A DNA stretch of 64,000 nt from Aquidulcibacter paucihalophilus. GTDB lineage: Bacteria; Pseudomonadota; Alphaproteobacteria; Caulobacterales; Caulobacteraceae. Under the pieces are notes generated by a model that saw only the letters and a program-made list of their open reading frames with translations, did not search any database and had not been told where the DNA came from. Below are positions 43,377-52,863 of the stretch, piece by piece. Position 1 is the first letter of the stretch, and every line of letters begins with the position of its first letter. The stretch is from the NCBI GenBank assembly GCA_030285985.1, contig CP127384.1, forward strand, positions 744,001 to 808,000, written 5' to 3'. Made by a program: the position numbers and the translations under genes.

Positions 43377-44153
43377 ATGGACGGCAGGTCGAAAGAGAGA
43401 GGCGAGGCGACGCCGCTGCGGCGTTGGACGATTGACTTCGCCATCCTGACCGCGATCGGCCTTTTGATGGGGTTCCTCGGACCCTTCGACTCGGACAGCG
43501 CACCCGTCGCGGTGCGTTATGTCTACTGGATGATATGCGTCGTCGGCGGCGGGCTGATCGGTGTCGGGGCGGACGAACTGCTTCGTCGATACGTGATGAG
43601 ACCTTGGGCGAGGATGGCGGCGGTCTCTGTGCTGATGACGCCTCCGGTTACCCTGCTGGTGCTGGTCACCCAGCATCTTCTCGTGGATCAGCCGGTTACC
43701 TGGCCAGCCTACAGGTGGCTGCTCTGGCAGGTATGGCCCATCATGCTGGCGGTGATGGCGGTCCGGGCGCTGGTCTGGAGGCGCGCGCCCGTCATCGTCG
43801 AGACGCGAACCGTCATTGCCCCGCCGTTACCCGAAGCCGAGGCGACCTTCAGGCGGCGGCTGTCGGCGAAACGTCGCGGGGCGCGGCTGATCGCGATCGA
43901 GGCGCACGACCACTATCTGAAGGTCCATACCGACGCCGGCGCGGAACTGATCACGCTGCGGTTCGCCGATGCGCTGGACGAACTGGTCCTGGCGCACGGT
44001 TGGCGGGTCCATCGTTCCTGGTGGGTAGCTGCGGACGCGGTGGAGGATGTGCAGTGGCGGCGCGGTGTAGGCGAAATGCGCCTTGCCGGCGGGCTGACGG
44101 CCCCGGTGAGCCGGACCTATGGACCGGTCTTGAAACGCGCGGGCTGGTTCTAG
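43377..44153 (+). CDS. LytTR-domain regulator with four-helix membrane sensor
   Basis: The 258-residue protein has about four hydrophobic helices in residues 15-130 (for example FAILTAIGLLMGFLGPF and YVYWMICVVGGGLIGVG), then a LytTR DNA-binding domain: RLIAIEAHDHYLKVHT, TLRFADALDEL and WRVHRSWWVAADAVEDVQ. There is no receiver domain, so the membrane part is probably the sensor. The ATG at 43377 was chosen; an in-frame ATG at 43347 overlaps the direct repeats. Its target may be the divergent exported hydrolase or itself. Confidence 0.85.
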   Translation: MDGRSKERGEATPLRRWTIDFAILTAIGLLMGFLGPFDSDSAPVAVRYVYWMICVVGGGLIGVGADELLRRYVMRPWARMAAVSVLMTPPVTLLVLVTQHLLVDQPVTWPAYRWLLWQVWPIMLAVMAVRALVWRRAPVIVETRTVIAPPLPEAEATFRRRLSAKRRGARLIAIEAHDHYLKVHTDAGAELITLRFADALDELVLAHGWRVHRSWWVAADAVEDVQWRRGVGEMRLAGGLTAPVSRTYGPVLKRAGWF

Positions 44154-44226
44154 GCGTCGGCCGCGCACCCCTTGAGGGCCTTCGGCGCGTGCGCTTTCGA
44201 TGCGGCGACCGGCGACGGCCGCCGCC

Positions 44227-45042
44227 TCAGGCCACCCGCCTCAGCGCCGCCTGGGATTTGACGAACAGGCCCTTGCGGCCGGCGACCGGGCGGAAGGCGA
44301 TGCTGTCGTTTTCCGGCTGTTCGTCGGGTCCGAGGAACAGGCAGCCGTCGTCGACCAGCCGCCGCTCGAGGTTGTCGAACATCTCGCCGCGACGGGCCGG
44401 GTCGGCGTCGCCGAGCACATGACGGCAGAAGATGATGTCGAACTGGTGGGCGTCGGCGGGGGGGTCGACCAGATTGGCGCGGGCGAAATGGACCATGGCC
44501 CGCAACTCGGCCCTGGCGATCCAGGCGTCCTCGGCCTGGTCGAAATGGCGCAGCATGGTCTCGGCCTTGAGGCCGCGCTGGATTTCGAAGCCGGTGTAGG
44601 CGCCGGAGCGGGCCTTTTCGAGCGCGCGCTGGGACAGGTCGGTGGCGACGATCTCGACGGCGACGCCTGCCTCCTGGGCGGCGATGGCGAGGGACCAGGC
44701 CTCCTGGCCGGTCGAGCAGCCGGCCGACCAGATCTTGACCGGCTGGCTGCCCCGGGCCTTGCCGAGCGCGGGCAGCAGTTCCTTGCCGAAGGTGTCGAAA
44801 CTGGCCCGGTCGCGCCGGAACCAGGTCTCGGGATTCAACAGGGCCTCGATCACGGCCCAGCCCAGGCTGGCCACCGGCTTGGCCCATAGCGAGCCCAGCA
44901 TGGCGTCGACCGTCTCAAACCCCTCGCGCCGGGCCACGGGGCCCAGGCGGTGCTCGGCCAGCTTCATCCGGTCGCGCGTCAGCCGGAAGCCCGCGCGCGA
45001 GCTCATCAGGGACTGCAGGCGATCGAAATCCTCGGGGCTCAT
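44227..45042 (-). CDS. CheR-type methyltransferase
   Basis: The 271-residue protein begins with the CheR N-terminal helical domain (RLQSLMSSRAGFRLTRDR) and has the SAM-binding methyltransferase motif IWSAGCSTGQEAWSLAI and the acidic VATDLSQRALEKARSG. It would methylate glutamates of chemoreceptors or a related substrate. It follows a response regulator by 4 bp, in the chpT transcription unit. No chemoreceptor, CheB or CheA gene is visible here, so a role outside classic chemotaxis is possible. Confidence 0.88.
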   Translation of the reverse strand: MSPEDFDRLQSLMSSRAGFRLTRDRMKLAEHRLGPVARREGFETVDAMLGSLWAKPVASLGWAVIEALLNPETWFRRDRASFDTFGKELLPALGKARGSQPVKIWSAGCSTGQEAWSLAIAAQEAGVAVEIVATDLSQRALEKARSGAYTGFEIQRGLKAETMLRHFDQAEDAWIARAELRAMVHFARANLVDPPADAHQFDIIFCRHVLGDADPARRGEMFDNLERRLVDDGCLFLGPDEQPENDSIAFRPVAGRKGLFVKSQAALRRVA

Positions 45043-45046
45043 GGGG

Positions 45047-45418
45047 TCAGACGGCCCCCACTTCAGCGAATTTCGAGGTCAGGATCTCGCCGTCGAACGG
45101 CTTCATCACATAGTCGTCCGCGCCGGCCGACAGGGCCTCGGCGATGCGTTCGGCGCGGGTCTCGATGGTGCAGAACAGAACCTTCGGGGCCATGCCGCCG
45201 GGCAGGGCGCGCAGGCGGCGCAGGAAGGTCATGCCGTCCATCACCGGCATCGACCAGTCCAGCAGGATGACTTCCGGAATGACCCCGCCGCAGAAGGCGA
45301 GCGCCTCGGAGCCGTCGGCGGCCTCGTCGACCTCGAAGCCGAGTCCCTCGACGATGCGGCGCGCGACCTTCCGGATGATCCGGCTGTCGTCGACGATCAG
45401 ACAGGTTCTGGGGGTCAA
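45047..45418 (-). CDS. Single-domain response regulator (CheY-like)
   Basis: The 123-residue product is one receiver domain: CLIVDDSRIIRKVARRIV, the phosphoacceptor Asp in VILLDWSMPVMDG, the switch Thr in VLFCTIETRAE and Lys in DDYVMKPFDGE. There is no output domain. Start choice is uncertain: TTG at 45418 or GTG at 45445, neither with a strong ribosome site. It sits between chpT and cheR on the same strand. Single-domain regulators near chpT are candidates to be ChpT partners or motor-binding proteins; this is inference. Confidence 0.85.
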   Translation of the reverse strand: MTPRTCLIVDDSRIIRKVARRIVEGLGFEVDEAADGSEALAFCGGVIPEVILLDWSMPVMDGMTFLRRLRALPGGMAPKVLFCTIETRAERIAEALSAGADDYVMKPFDGEILTSKFAEVGAV

Positions 45419-45518
45419 AATCCGGGTTCCGAAACTGGGGCGCACAACGCCCGCGTGTACATGCCGCCTATAATCGGCCTGAGCCGGTTAATGACTCCTT
45501 GGGAAACCGGCTTAAGGG

Positions 45519-46175
45519 TCAGATTGGCATGTGGACGGTCAGCACGACCCGCCCCTCTTCGGCCTGCACATCCAGCGACCCGCCGGCGTCGTGGGCGGTC
45601 AGCCAGAGCCAGTAGGGCTGGATCCACTGGCCGGGCAGACCTTCCGTGAGCGGCTGGCCCGCCAGGCCGGCGACGGCCTCGCCTTTCAGACGGGCGCGGG
45701 CACCCTCGGCGCGACCCTCGATGATCAGGGTGGCACCGTCGGCTCGCGTCGTGATGGTCGCCACCCCGCCGGACGGTAGGGCGGCCATGGTCAGATAGGC
45801 CAGGTTCACCAGCGCCCGTGACTGGGCCTTGGACCAGGTCGTGTCCGCGACCGCCCACTCCAGCGTGGCACGCCCGCCGTCGGTCAGGCCGGAAACCAGT
45901 TCGCCCAGCTCGACGCCCGAGAACCGCTCGGACGAGGTCGCGGCGCCGAAGGCCACCCGGGCGAAGGCGACCAGGGCCACCATCTTCTTCGCGCTGGCTT
46001 CGATCAGCCCCATGGCGTCGTCGCGCATGTCCTGGGCGGTCGGGTCCTTCAGCAGGTCGAGACCGGAACTGATCGCGCCCGCCGGGCTGATGAAGTCGTG
46101 GCACAGTTTGCCGGCGACCAGGGCCGCCAAGGCCTGGCCGTCGGGGAGGGGAGAGGCGGGGGCAGTGTCAGTCAT
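45519..46175 (-). CDS. chpT: ChpT histidine phosphotransferase
   Basis: The 218-residue protein has the phosphorylated histidine H26 in GKLCHDFISPAGAISSGLDL, followed by DPTAQDMRDDAMGLIE and a degenerate ATPase-like half (GQPLTEGLPGQWIQ). This agrees with Caulobacter ChpT. It accepts phosphate from CckA and passes it to CtrA and CpdR; it forms a dimer with a kinase-like fold but does not bind ATP. Downstream are a response regulator and a cheR gene in one orientation. Confidence 0.93.
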   Translation of the reverse strand: MTDTAPASPLPDGQALAALVAGKLCHDFISPAGAISSGLDLLKDPTAQDMRDDAMGLIEASAKKMVALVAFARVAFGAATSSERFSGVELGELVSGLTDGGRATLEWAVADTTWSKAQSRALVNLAYLTMAALPSGGVATITTRADGATLIIEGRAEGARARLKGEAVAGLAGQPLTEGLPGQWIQPYWLWLTAHDAGGSLDVQAEEGRVVLTVHMPI

Positions 46176-46265
46176 CGGGCCTTGCGCGCAACAGTCGGAA
46201 GCTGGTCGGACGCTGACCTGATTTGCCGGTTCGCGAAACCGGTTCGATGCTCTAATCGGGCGGGC

Positions 46266-47051
46266 ATGAGTAAACGACTGACCGCCGACCTCGCGTCCGG
46301 CACCCTGACCGAGGCGCTGGCGGACATCGCCGAGGACGCCGCCCGGGTCATCCTGCCTTACTGGCGCAACGGTGTGGTGGCGGAGTCCAAGGCCGACGAC
46401 AGCCCGGTCACGCTCGCCGACCAGGAGGCCGAGGCCCTGATCCTGACCCGGTTGGCGACCCTCTATCCCGGGATCCAGACCGTGGCCGAAGAGGCCGTCG
46501 CCGCCGACGGCGCGCCCGCGTCAGCCAATGACTGGTTCTGGTTGATCGATCCGCTGGACGGCACCCGCGGCTTCGTCGAGGGCCGGGAAGCCTTCACCGT
46601 CAATATTGCCCTGATCCACAAGGGTACCCCGGTCGCCGGGGTGGTCACCGCCCCTGCGACCGCCACCACCTGGCGCAGCGGAGCGCCCGGCGCAGGCGCG
46701 TTCCGTCGCCGGTTCGGCGATGTCTGGCAGGCCATCAAGGTGCGCAACCGCCCCGCCTCGCCTCTGGCGGTGATGAGCCATTCCATGACCGATGTGGAGG
46801 CCGAGCGGCTCGCCTCGCGCCACGGCTGCGTCCAGTGGCAGGGCATGGATTCGTCGCTGAAATTCTGTCTGATCGCCGAGGGGCGGTTTGACGCCTATCC
46901 CCGCACCGGCCCGACGTCCGAATGGGACACGGCGGCGGGGCAGGCCGTGCTGGAAGCCGCCGGTGGCCGCGTCATGGCCGAGGACGGCCAGCCGCTGCGC
47001 TACGGCAAGCCAGGCTTCGGCAACGGTGGTTTTGTGGCGCTGGGAGGCTGA
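46266..47051 (+). CDS. cysQ: 3'(2'),5'-bisphosphate nucleotidase (CysQ-like)
   Basis: The 261-residue inositol-phosphatase-family enzyme has both metal signatures: WLIDPLDGTRGFVEG and EWDTAAGQAVLEAAGG. The family splits between CysQ, which hydrolyses 3'-phosphoadenosine 5'-phosphate from sulfate assimilation, and inositol or histidinol phosphatases. FVEGREAFTVNIALI is the usual CysQ/HisN-type extension. The ATG at 46266 begins conserved sequence. It is divergent from chpT and convergent with the EF-hand gene. Confidence 0.75.
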   Translation: MSKRLTADLASGTLTEALADIAEDAARVILPYWRNGVVAESKADDSPVTLADQEAEALILTRLATLYPGIQTVAEEAVAADGAPASANDWFWLIDPLDGTRGFVEGREAFTVNIALIHKGTPVAGVVTAPATATTWRSGAPGAGAFRRRFGDVWQAIKVRNRPASPLAVMSHSMTDVEAERLASRHGCVQWQGMDSSLKFCLIAEGRFDAYPRTGPTSEWDTAAGQAVLEAAGGRVMAEDGQPLRYGKPGFGNGGFVALGG

Positions 47052-47057
47052 GGCGGG

Positions 47058-47420
47058 TCAGAGGCCGTTGGCGCGCATACCTCTGGGCAGCAGATAGGCT
47101 CTCATCTCCGGCCAATCCACACGGCCGTCGCTGCCCGTATCCATGAGGCGCACCCACAGGGAATTGCTCGCCTCTTCCGCAACGCGATCCCCGTCCGCGT
47201 TCTGACGTCCCCGTTCCGCGATGGGCGCTTCGGACAGATCGATATAGCCGTCCCCGTTGCGGTCGGTGAGCTCAAAGCTGCGACGGTACTGGCGTTCCAG
47301 TTCAGCTGGGTCATTGCTGACGAAATGGGTTGAACTGCCGATCGTCACCCGTGCTTCCGGGCTCAGCGACGAGGTCGGATCGCCCAGAAGCACCAAGGTC
47401 GTTGCCAGTACGGTCAGCAT
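47058..47420 (-). CDS. Exported EF-hand protein
   Basis: The 120-residue protein starts with a hydrophobic signal (MLTVLATTLVLLG) and has two EF-hand-like calcium loops: DRNGDGYIDLSE and DTGSDGRVDWPE. The first loop matches the canonical 12-residue pattern; the second is close. GGGAG seven bases before the ATG at 47420 supports this start. It probably binds calcium in the periplasm; no partner is evident. Confidence 0.75.
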   Translation of the reverse strand: MLTVLATTLVLLGDPTSSLSPEARVTIGSSTHFVSNDPAELERQYRRSFELTDRNGDGYIDLSEAPIAERGRQNADGDRVAEEASNSLWVRLMDTGSDGRVDWPEMRAYLLPRGMRANGL

Positions 47421-47516
47421 TGAAAATCTCCCATTGCGCAATCACAGGCTGCGCTTGGGAGGTTAACAGGATCATAAGTCGCAGATACGCGGCAATCCGC
47501 CTCGAGTTAGCTGGTG

Positions 47517-48758
47517 CTAGGCCGCGGCCGCCTGAATCTGCAGCAGCGCCGCCCGCTGGACCAGCGCCGTCGCACCCCATTCGCGGGCGGTTTCCATGGC
47601 CTCGGCCAGCATCATGCCGACGGCGCGAGGTTCGCAGGTGGTCAGCCGCGCCTTGGCCAGGGCCAGATGCGCCATGCCGATCTGGTCGGCGACCCATTCC
47701 AGCGGCTGGGCCCCGGCGGACTGGGCGAGGCCGCGGCGGACGACGGCCTCCAGTCCGGTCAGGCCTTCGACGTCGCCCATGGCCTCGGCCAGGGCCGTCT
47801 CGGCCGCCAGCCGGCGTTCCCGGGCCAGGGCACCGAGGATCAGGCCGGGCTCGCGGGTCAGGGATTCCGCCTCCGTCAGTCGCGACAGCGGCGTCTCGGC
47901 GTCGCCGGGGGCCAGCTGCACGGCGACCCAGTCCAGCGGGCTGTGATCGGGGGTGAACTGGTCGGCGGCGGCGGCGAACAGGGCCTGGCCCTGGGCCGTG
48001 GCGGCCTCGTCCTTCGCCAGACGCGCCAGGGCCATCAATCCGGCGCCGGCGAGGGCGAGCGCGCGCGCCCGGGTCAGGGGGCGGTAGTCGGGCGAGGCGG
48101 ATTCGACCAGAACCCGCAGGTCGCGTCCGGCCTGATCCAGCAGCCGGCCGTCACGGCGGGCCACGCCGGCGTCGAGCCCGAGGGCGGCCCGGTCCAGTCT
48201 CAGATCATCGCCGACGGTCGGCGGCAGGGCCTTCGCCCCGTGCAGGGCGGCATCCAGCAGGGCGGCGGCGTCCAGCATGGCCGCCGGCTCGCCGGACAGT
48301 CGCGCCCGCCGCGCCGTCAGCCGGGCGTGCAGGGCCGCGGCGGCCGAGCGGGTCGCCGGACGGTCCGCCGTGAGGGATTGCACATCCGCCAGCGCGGCGG
48401 TCAGCTTCTCGGGGCCGCCGAACAGGTCGAAGCGCAGGAGGTGAATCTCGCCCGATTCAATCGCAGCCGCCGCCGTCTGGTCGGGGGTGGCCGTATGGCG
48501 CGCGGCGTCCGAGGCCGCGCCCGCTGCCCGGTCAAGGCTGGTCCGGCTTCCGGTGCGCCGGGCGTGCTCGCGCCACAGGGCCGAAGCCCGCATCCAGCTG
48601 TCGAAGGGATGGGTGCAGGACACCCGCCCGGCCTCGACGCACAGGGACTGGGCTTCGGTCGCGACCAGATCGGCGCCGACCAGCTCCAGCCAGCCCAGAT
48701 CGTCGCTCTCGCGTGCCTTTTCGAACAGCTTTCTCAAGTCCCGGCCGAATTCGAACAT
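47517..48758 (-). CDS. Conserved helical protein of unknown function
   Basis: The 413-residue, alanine- and leucine-rich, largely helical product starts MFEFGRDLRKLFEKARES at 48758. It contains RVSCTHPFDSWMRASALWRE near the N-terminus and repeated helix pairs afterwards, possibly TPR-like. I do not recognise a function. The longer frame to 48899 has no conserved appearance. There is no signal peptide or membrane helix. Confidence 0.65.
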   Translation of the reverse strand: MFEFGRDLRKLFEKARESDDLGWLELVGADLVATEAQSLCVEAGRVSCTHPFDSWMRASALWREHARRTGSRTSLDRAAGAASDAARHTATPDQTAAAAIESGEIHLLRFDLFGGPEKLTAALADVQSLTADRPATRSAAAALHARLTARRARLSGEPAAMLDAAALLDAALHGAKALPPTVGDDLRLDRAALGLDAGVARRDGRLLDQAGRDLRVLVESASPDYRPLTRARALALAGAGLMALARLAKDEAATAQGQALFAAAADQFTPDHSPLDWVAVQLAPGDAETPLSRLTEAESLTREPGLILGALARERRLAAETALAEAMGDVEGLTGLEAVVRRGLAQSAGAQPLEWVADQIGMAHLALAKARLTTCEPRAVGMMLAEAMETAREWGATALVQRAALLQIQAAAA

Positions 48759-48953
48759 GGGGGCTGGCGCTCCGGTCGTCCCGCTTCGGGACCAATACGC
48801 GTCCCGTGGACGATACCTAGCAAACGCGACGCCGCGCCGGAGGTTCGGTCTGATGTCACGGGCCGATTTCGCTCCCGGATCAGGCCCGGGGCGCTGCAAG
48901 GTTCCCCATCGGGGAGCGAGGACCTATGGTGGGTCAACTAACGGGGGGCGGGC

Positions 48954-49442
48954 ATGCTTTCGAAAACCTCTGCCACCAGGCCAGGTCAGCCGGTTGGCCC
49001 CCGACGGGCGGGCGTCTTGTCGACATTGGCCATCGCGGTTCTGCCATGTCTGGTTCTGGCCGACGCAGCGGCCGCCCGGTCGCTGTCGGGCATTTCAGTC
49101 CATGCGGCCACCCGGGGTGAGCTCTTGACCAAGGTCGGAGAAGTCGCGGAGCCGGCCATCCCGACCGGGGCGCAGCCTGTGCTCCCCCTGCCGGCCGGCC
49201 GCACCGGACGGAGCTATAGTCGCAGGTTGACCGGCTTAGGTGGAACACCGCCCCACCGGTTCGCCCTCGAAAGCGGCAGCCTGCCGGCCGGCCTGACCCT
49301 GTCAGAGGACGGCGTGGTTTCCGGCACACCGACCGGGTCTGGAGATTGGAGCTTCACCGCCCGGGTCGTGGACAGCGGCGGCCAGTCCGCGACCCAGTTC
49401 TATCATTTGAGGATCGTCAGCTCCGCGCCCCCGCGTCGCTGA
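48954..49442 (+). CDS. Secreted protein with a putative Ig-like (He_PIG) domain
   Basis: The 162-residue protein has a hydrophobic segment (AGVLSTLAIAVLPCLVLADA) that is probably a signal, and a C-terminal domain with the He_PIG pattern FALESGSLPAGLTLSEDG and VVSGTPTGSGDWSFTARV. That fold usually supports extracellular adhesion or surface binding. The domain is single, unlike the repeats found in large adhesins. Function is unknown. Confidence 0.75.
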   Translation: MLSKTSATRPGQPVGPRRAGVLSTLAIAVLPCLVLADAAAARSLSGISVHAATRGELLTKVGEVAEPAIPTGAQPVLPLPAGRTGRSYSRRLTGLGGTPPHRFALESGSLPAGLTLSEDGVVSGTPTGSGDWSFTARVVDSGGQSATQFYHLRIVSSAPPRR

Positions 49443-49469
49443 ATCCGCGGCGACCCGGGACCTGCAGGC

Positions 49470-51116
49470 CTACCCCCGCTCCTTCGTCTTCGTGAACGCC
49501 ACCTGCGGGAAGCGCTCCATCACATAGCCGGTCTCCCAGCTGGACTTGGCGAGGAAGACCGGGTCGTCGTCGATGTCGCGGGCCATCTGGCCGCGGTATT
49601 TGCCCATGAAGTCCTCGAGGTCGGACTTGGTCCCGCCGATCCAGCGGGCTTCGGCCCAGGGCGAGGGCTCGAAGATGACCTCCAGTCCGTATTCCTCGCC
49701 CAGACGGTCGGCCATGACCTCGAACTGCAGCTGGCCGACGGCACCGACGATGAAGTCCGAGCCCATTTCGGGGCGGAACAGCTGGGTCACGCCCTCCTCG
49801 GCCAGGCCGTCCAGCGCCTTCTTCAGGTGTTTGGCCTTGAGCGGATCCTTGACCCGGACGCGCTGGAGGATTTCCGGGGCGAAATTCGGCAGGCCGGCGA
49901 AGCGGATCAGACCGCTCTCGGACAGGCTGTCGCCGACGCGCAGGACGCCGTGGTTGGGGATGCCGATGACGTCACCGGCATAGGCGTCCTCGGCCAGTTC
50001 GCGATCGCTGGCGAAGAACATGATGGGGGCGTTCACCGACAGCTGTTTGCCGGTGTTCTGGACCTTCAGCTTCATGCCGCGCTGGAACTTGCCCGAGGCC
50101 ATGCGGAACATGGCGATGCGGTCGCGGTGGTTGGGGTCCATGTTCGCCTGGACCTTGAAGACGAAGCCCGTGACCTCGGCCTCGCCGGGCGCGACCGTCA
50201 GGGGGACCGGCTCGGCGGCGTTGCGGGTGCCGGCGGGGGCGGCCTTGTGGGCCTTCATGGTTTTCGGAGGGGGCGCCCATTCGCCGATGGCGGCCAGCAG
50301 TTCGTCGATGCCGAAATGGCGCAGGGCCGAGCCCCATAGCACGGGGGTCATATGACCCTCGAGGAAGGACTGGCGGTCGAACGCGGGATAGCCGCCCTCG
50401 ACCAGTTCCCGTGCCTCCAGCAGGGCCTCATGCTCGCCGGCCTCGAAATACTGACCGGCTTCGGACAGCGGCAGGGCGTCAGGGTGGGGCACGTCCTCGG
50501 CGGCGCCCGCGGGCTTGCGGGCGTAGGGTTGGAACCGGCCCGTGCCCATCTCGACCATGCCGCGCAGGCGGTTGCCGCTCTGCGCCGGCCACCAGATCGG
50601 GGCGGGGTCCAGCTGCAGGCGCGAGGCGATCTCGTCCAGCAGGGCCATCGGGTCCTGGGCCTCGCGGTCCAGCTTGTTGATGAAGGTGATGATCGGGATG
50701 TCGCGCAGGCGGCAGACCTCGAACAGCTTCAGCGTCTGCGGCTCGATGCCCTTGGCGGCGTCCAGCACCATGATGGCGCAGTCGGCGGCGGTCAGGGTGC
50801 GGTAGGTGTCTTCCGAGAAGTCCTCGTGCCCGGGCGTGTCGAGGAGGTTGAACATCTTTGCCCCCCCGTCTTTTGTCGTGTGCTCGAACGTCATCACCGA
50901 GGCGGAGACGGAGATGCCGCGCTCCTTCTCAATCTTCATCCAGTCCGACTGGGTGCGCCGGTTCTCGCCGCGCGCGCGCACGGCACCGGCCGCGCGGATG
51001 GCTCCCCCCGCCAGCAGGATATGCTCGGTCAGGGTGGTCTTGCCCGCATCGGGGTGCGCGATGATGGCGAAGGTCCTGCGGCGCAGGGCCTCCTGTTCGA
51101 GAGTGAGTTTCGACAT
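49470..51116 (-). CDS. prfC: Peptide chain release factor 3
   Basis: The 548-residue GTPase shows G1 AHPDAGKTTLTEHILLAGG, G3 DTPGHEDFSEDTYR and G4 ITFINKLDREAQDP. The conserved RF3 domain follows with TGFVFKVQANMDPNHRDRIA. RF3 promotes release of RF1/RF2 from the ribosome after peptide release. The length is normal. It is convergent with the Ig-like secreted protein 27 bp away. Confidence 0.97.
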   Translation of the reverse strand: MSKLTLEQEALRRRTFAIIAHPDAGKTTLTEHILLAGGAIRAAGAVRARGENRRTQSDWMKIEKERGISVSASVMTFEHTTKDGGAKMFNLLDTPGHEDFSEDTYRTLTAADCAIMVLDAAKGIEPQTLKLFEVCRLRDIPIITFINKLDREAQDPMALLDEIASRLQLDPAPIWWPAQSGNRLRGMVEMGTGRFQPYARKPAGAAEDVPHPDALPLSEAGQYFEAGEHEALLEARELVEGGYPAFDRQSFLEGHMTPVLWGSALRHFGIDELLAAIGEWAPPPKTMKAHKAAPAGTRNAAEPVPLTVAPGEAEVTGFVFKVQANMDPNHRDRIAMFRMASGKFQRGMKLKVQNTGKQLSVNAPIMFFASDRELAEDAYAGDVIGIPNHGVLRVGDSLSESGLIRFAGLPNFAPEILQRVRVKDPLKAKHLKKALDGLAEEGVTQLFRPEMGSDFIVGAVGQLQFEVMADRLGEEYGLEVIFEPSPWAEARWIGGTKSDLEDFMGKYRGQMARDIDDDPVFLAKSSWETGYVMERFPQVAFTKTKERG

Positions 51117-51224
51117 GGTGGCGGGGGTTAGCGCGGACGGGGCCGAAAGTCACCCGTCGGCGATGGGACCGGGTCAGGGTGTGGCAGCCGGGCGGTCGCC
51201 TTGTCGGCGAGACCGGCCCGGGAT

Positions 51225-52799
51225 TCAGTCTCCGTCTGCGGGTTCGCCCGGGGCTGGGGGCTCCGTCGCTTCCGCCGCCGCGTCCGCGTCCGGCGGCGCA
51301 TCGACGTCCAGCGGCTCCAGCCCGGCCTTCTGGCGCGCCTCGGCCAGCAGGGTCCTGACGGGTGCCAGACCGTCGCCGCCGTGCGGATTGTTGGCCAGCG
51401 GGGCCAGAACAAGGACGGCCTCCAGATACCGCTCCTTGTACATGAGGAGCTGCGCCGCCTCGAACGCCGTGGTCCCGATCTGGGGGGCCAGGCGCCAGGC
51501 GGACTCGGCGATGGTCACGTCATTGTCGGAGGGAAAGCCCGCCGCGCCGCGGCGATTGTCCAGCAGCGCCAGATAGATGCGGTAGTCGAGCGGATCGGCC
51601 TGATAGGCCGCCGCCAGATGGGTCCGGGCCTGTCGGGTGAGCGCCAGTCTGGCCGCATCATCCTCGGTGGCATCGGCCTGTTCGTCCAGGACGACCCCCA
51701 TCAGCCACTGCGCCTCGGCGTCCTCCGGCCAGGCGGCCAGCACCGGCTCGAGCGTCCGGCGGGCGCCGTCGAGGTCTTCGGTCTCCCGCTGGAGCTTGGC
51801 GAGAACCACGGCCGGCAGCCGGTCTTCGGGATTACGGGTCGCGGACGCCTGCGCCCGGGCCACCAGGGCCGGCCCGTCGTCGCCGAGCGGGCGCGCGGAT
51901 CGCAGGTCCAGCCACACGACATCGCCGGTGCTGCGCGGCAGGCTGGTGACGGTCACCTCGGCCTGGGGCAGAGCCTGCTGCAGCGTATAGACGGTGATGC
52001 CACGCGACAGATAAGAGCGCATTTCGCGTCCGAGTTCATCGGGGGTGCGGCCGATATGGGTCGCAAGGGCGTCGATGGGTTCCTCGCCGCGCGAGACGGC
52101 ATTCAGATAGGCGGACATCTGGGCCCGCCTCGCCGGGTCGCCCAGCAAATAGTGCGTCAGCAACCAGGCCTGGGCGTAGTAGGCGGCGCCGCGCCGCGCG
52201 GAGTTGCCCGTCAGGCGCGACCGCAGCACGTCCTCCATCGGCACCCAGCCGTTGGTGTCCTGAAGGGAATAGAGCCGTCCAAGCCGATACATGCCGTAGC
52301 GGACGCGGCTGATGCCCATTTCCGAGGGCGCGAAATATTCGGCGAACCCTTCCACGAACCAGCCCGGATAGGCGGCGTTGTTATACTGGAACAGGTAGTG
52401 GTGGCCGTATTCGTGGAACAGCGTGTTGTCGCTTTCCTCATTGTCGGTGTCGACCACGGCGAAGATCCGGTCGTCGGTGCGGCTGTAGAAGCCCGAGACG
52501 CCCTCGCGCATTGACGGCCAGATCTGGCGCATGTCGGCCCGGCCGTCGGCGAGGTAGATCCACAGTTTCGGCGCGACGACGTCGTCCTGTTCCGGCGGCA
52601 TGAACATCGCCAGCATCGTGTGGAAGCGTTCGACCTTGCGGGCGTATTCCGAGATCGAGCCGCGGCTTGTGTCGCCGATGATGACGAAATGCTCGGTCTC
52701 TGCGCGGAGCCATTCCGCACGCGCGGGCGCGGCCACGAAGCTCGTCAGCGCCACAACGGCCAGCAGGGCCGCTTTCGCTATCGCCTGAATACGCATCAC
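51225..52799 (-). CDS. Exported zinc metallopeptidase with TPR-like repeats (DUF1570-like)
   Basis: The 524-residue protein has a signal peptide ending near AAPARAEW and a gluzincin-type site FHEYGHHYLFQY with the third ligand in EGFAEYFAPSE. The C-terminal half (about 310-480) contains helical repeats of TPR type, including DLDGARRTLEPVLAAWPEDAE's neighbours. It is probably a periplasmic or outer-membrane peptidase or binding protein. The substrate is unknown. The C-terminal tail is acidic and proline-rich. Confidence 0.82.
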   Translation of the reverse strand: MMRIQAIAKAALLAVVALTSFVAAPARAEWLRAETEHFVIIGDTSRGSISEYARKVERFHTMLAMFMPPEQDDVVAPKLWIYLADGRADMRQIWPSMREGVSGFYSRTDDRIFAVVDTDNEESDNTLFHEYGHHYLFQYNNAAYPGWFVEGFAEYFAPSEMGISRVRYGMYRLGRLYSLQDTNGWVPMEDVLRSRLTGNSARRGAAYYAQAWLLTHYLLGDPARRAQMSAYLNAVSRGEEPIDALATHIGRTPDELGREMRSYLSRGITVYTLQQALPQAEVTVTSLPRSTGDVVWLDLRSARPLGDDGPALVARAQASATRNPEDRLPAVVLAKLQRETEDLDGARRTLEPVLAAWPEDAEAQWLMGVVLDEQADATEDDAARLALTRQARTHLAAAYQADPLDYRIYLALLDNRRGAAGFPSDNDVTIAESAWRLAPQIGTTAFEAAQLLMYKERYLEAVLVLAPLANNPHGGDGLAPVRTLLAEARQKAGLEPLDVDAPPDADAAAEATEPPAPGEPADGD

Positions 52800-52863
52800 C
52801 CCGTTCCCCCAACCTTGGGGCGAGAGCCTATCCGCTGTGGATGCCGGTGTTCAAGCGTCGTCG

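Noticed and set aside
45446..45518. Hairpin AGCCGGTT/AACCGGCT as the chpT terminator
   Set aside because: The loop is long and there is no T tract. The gap also holds TTAA and a GANTC site, so it may be a promoter region; evidence is too thin to annotate.
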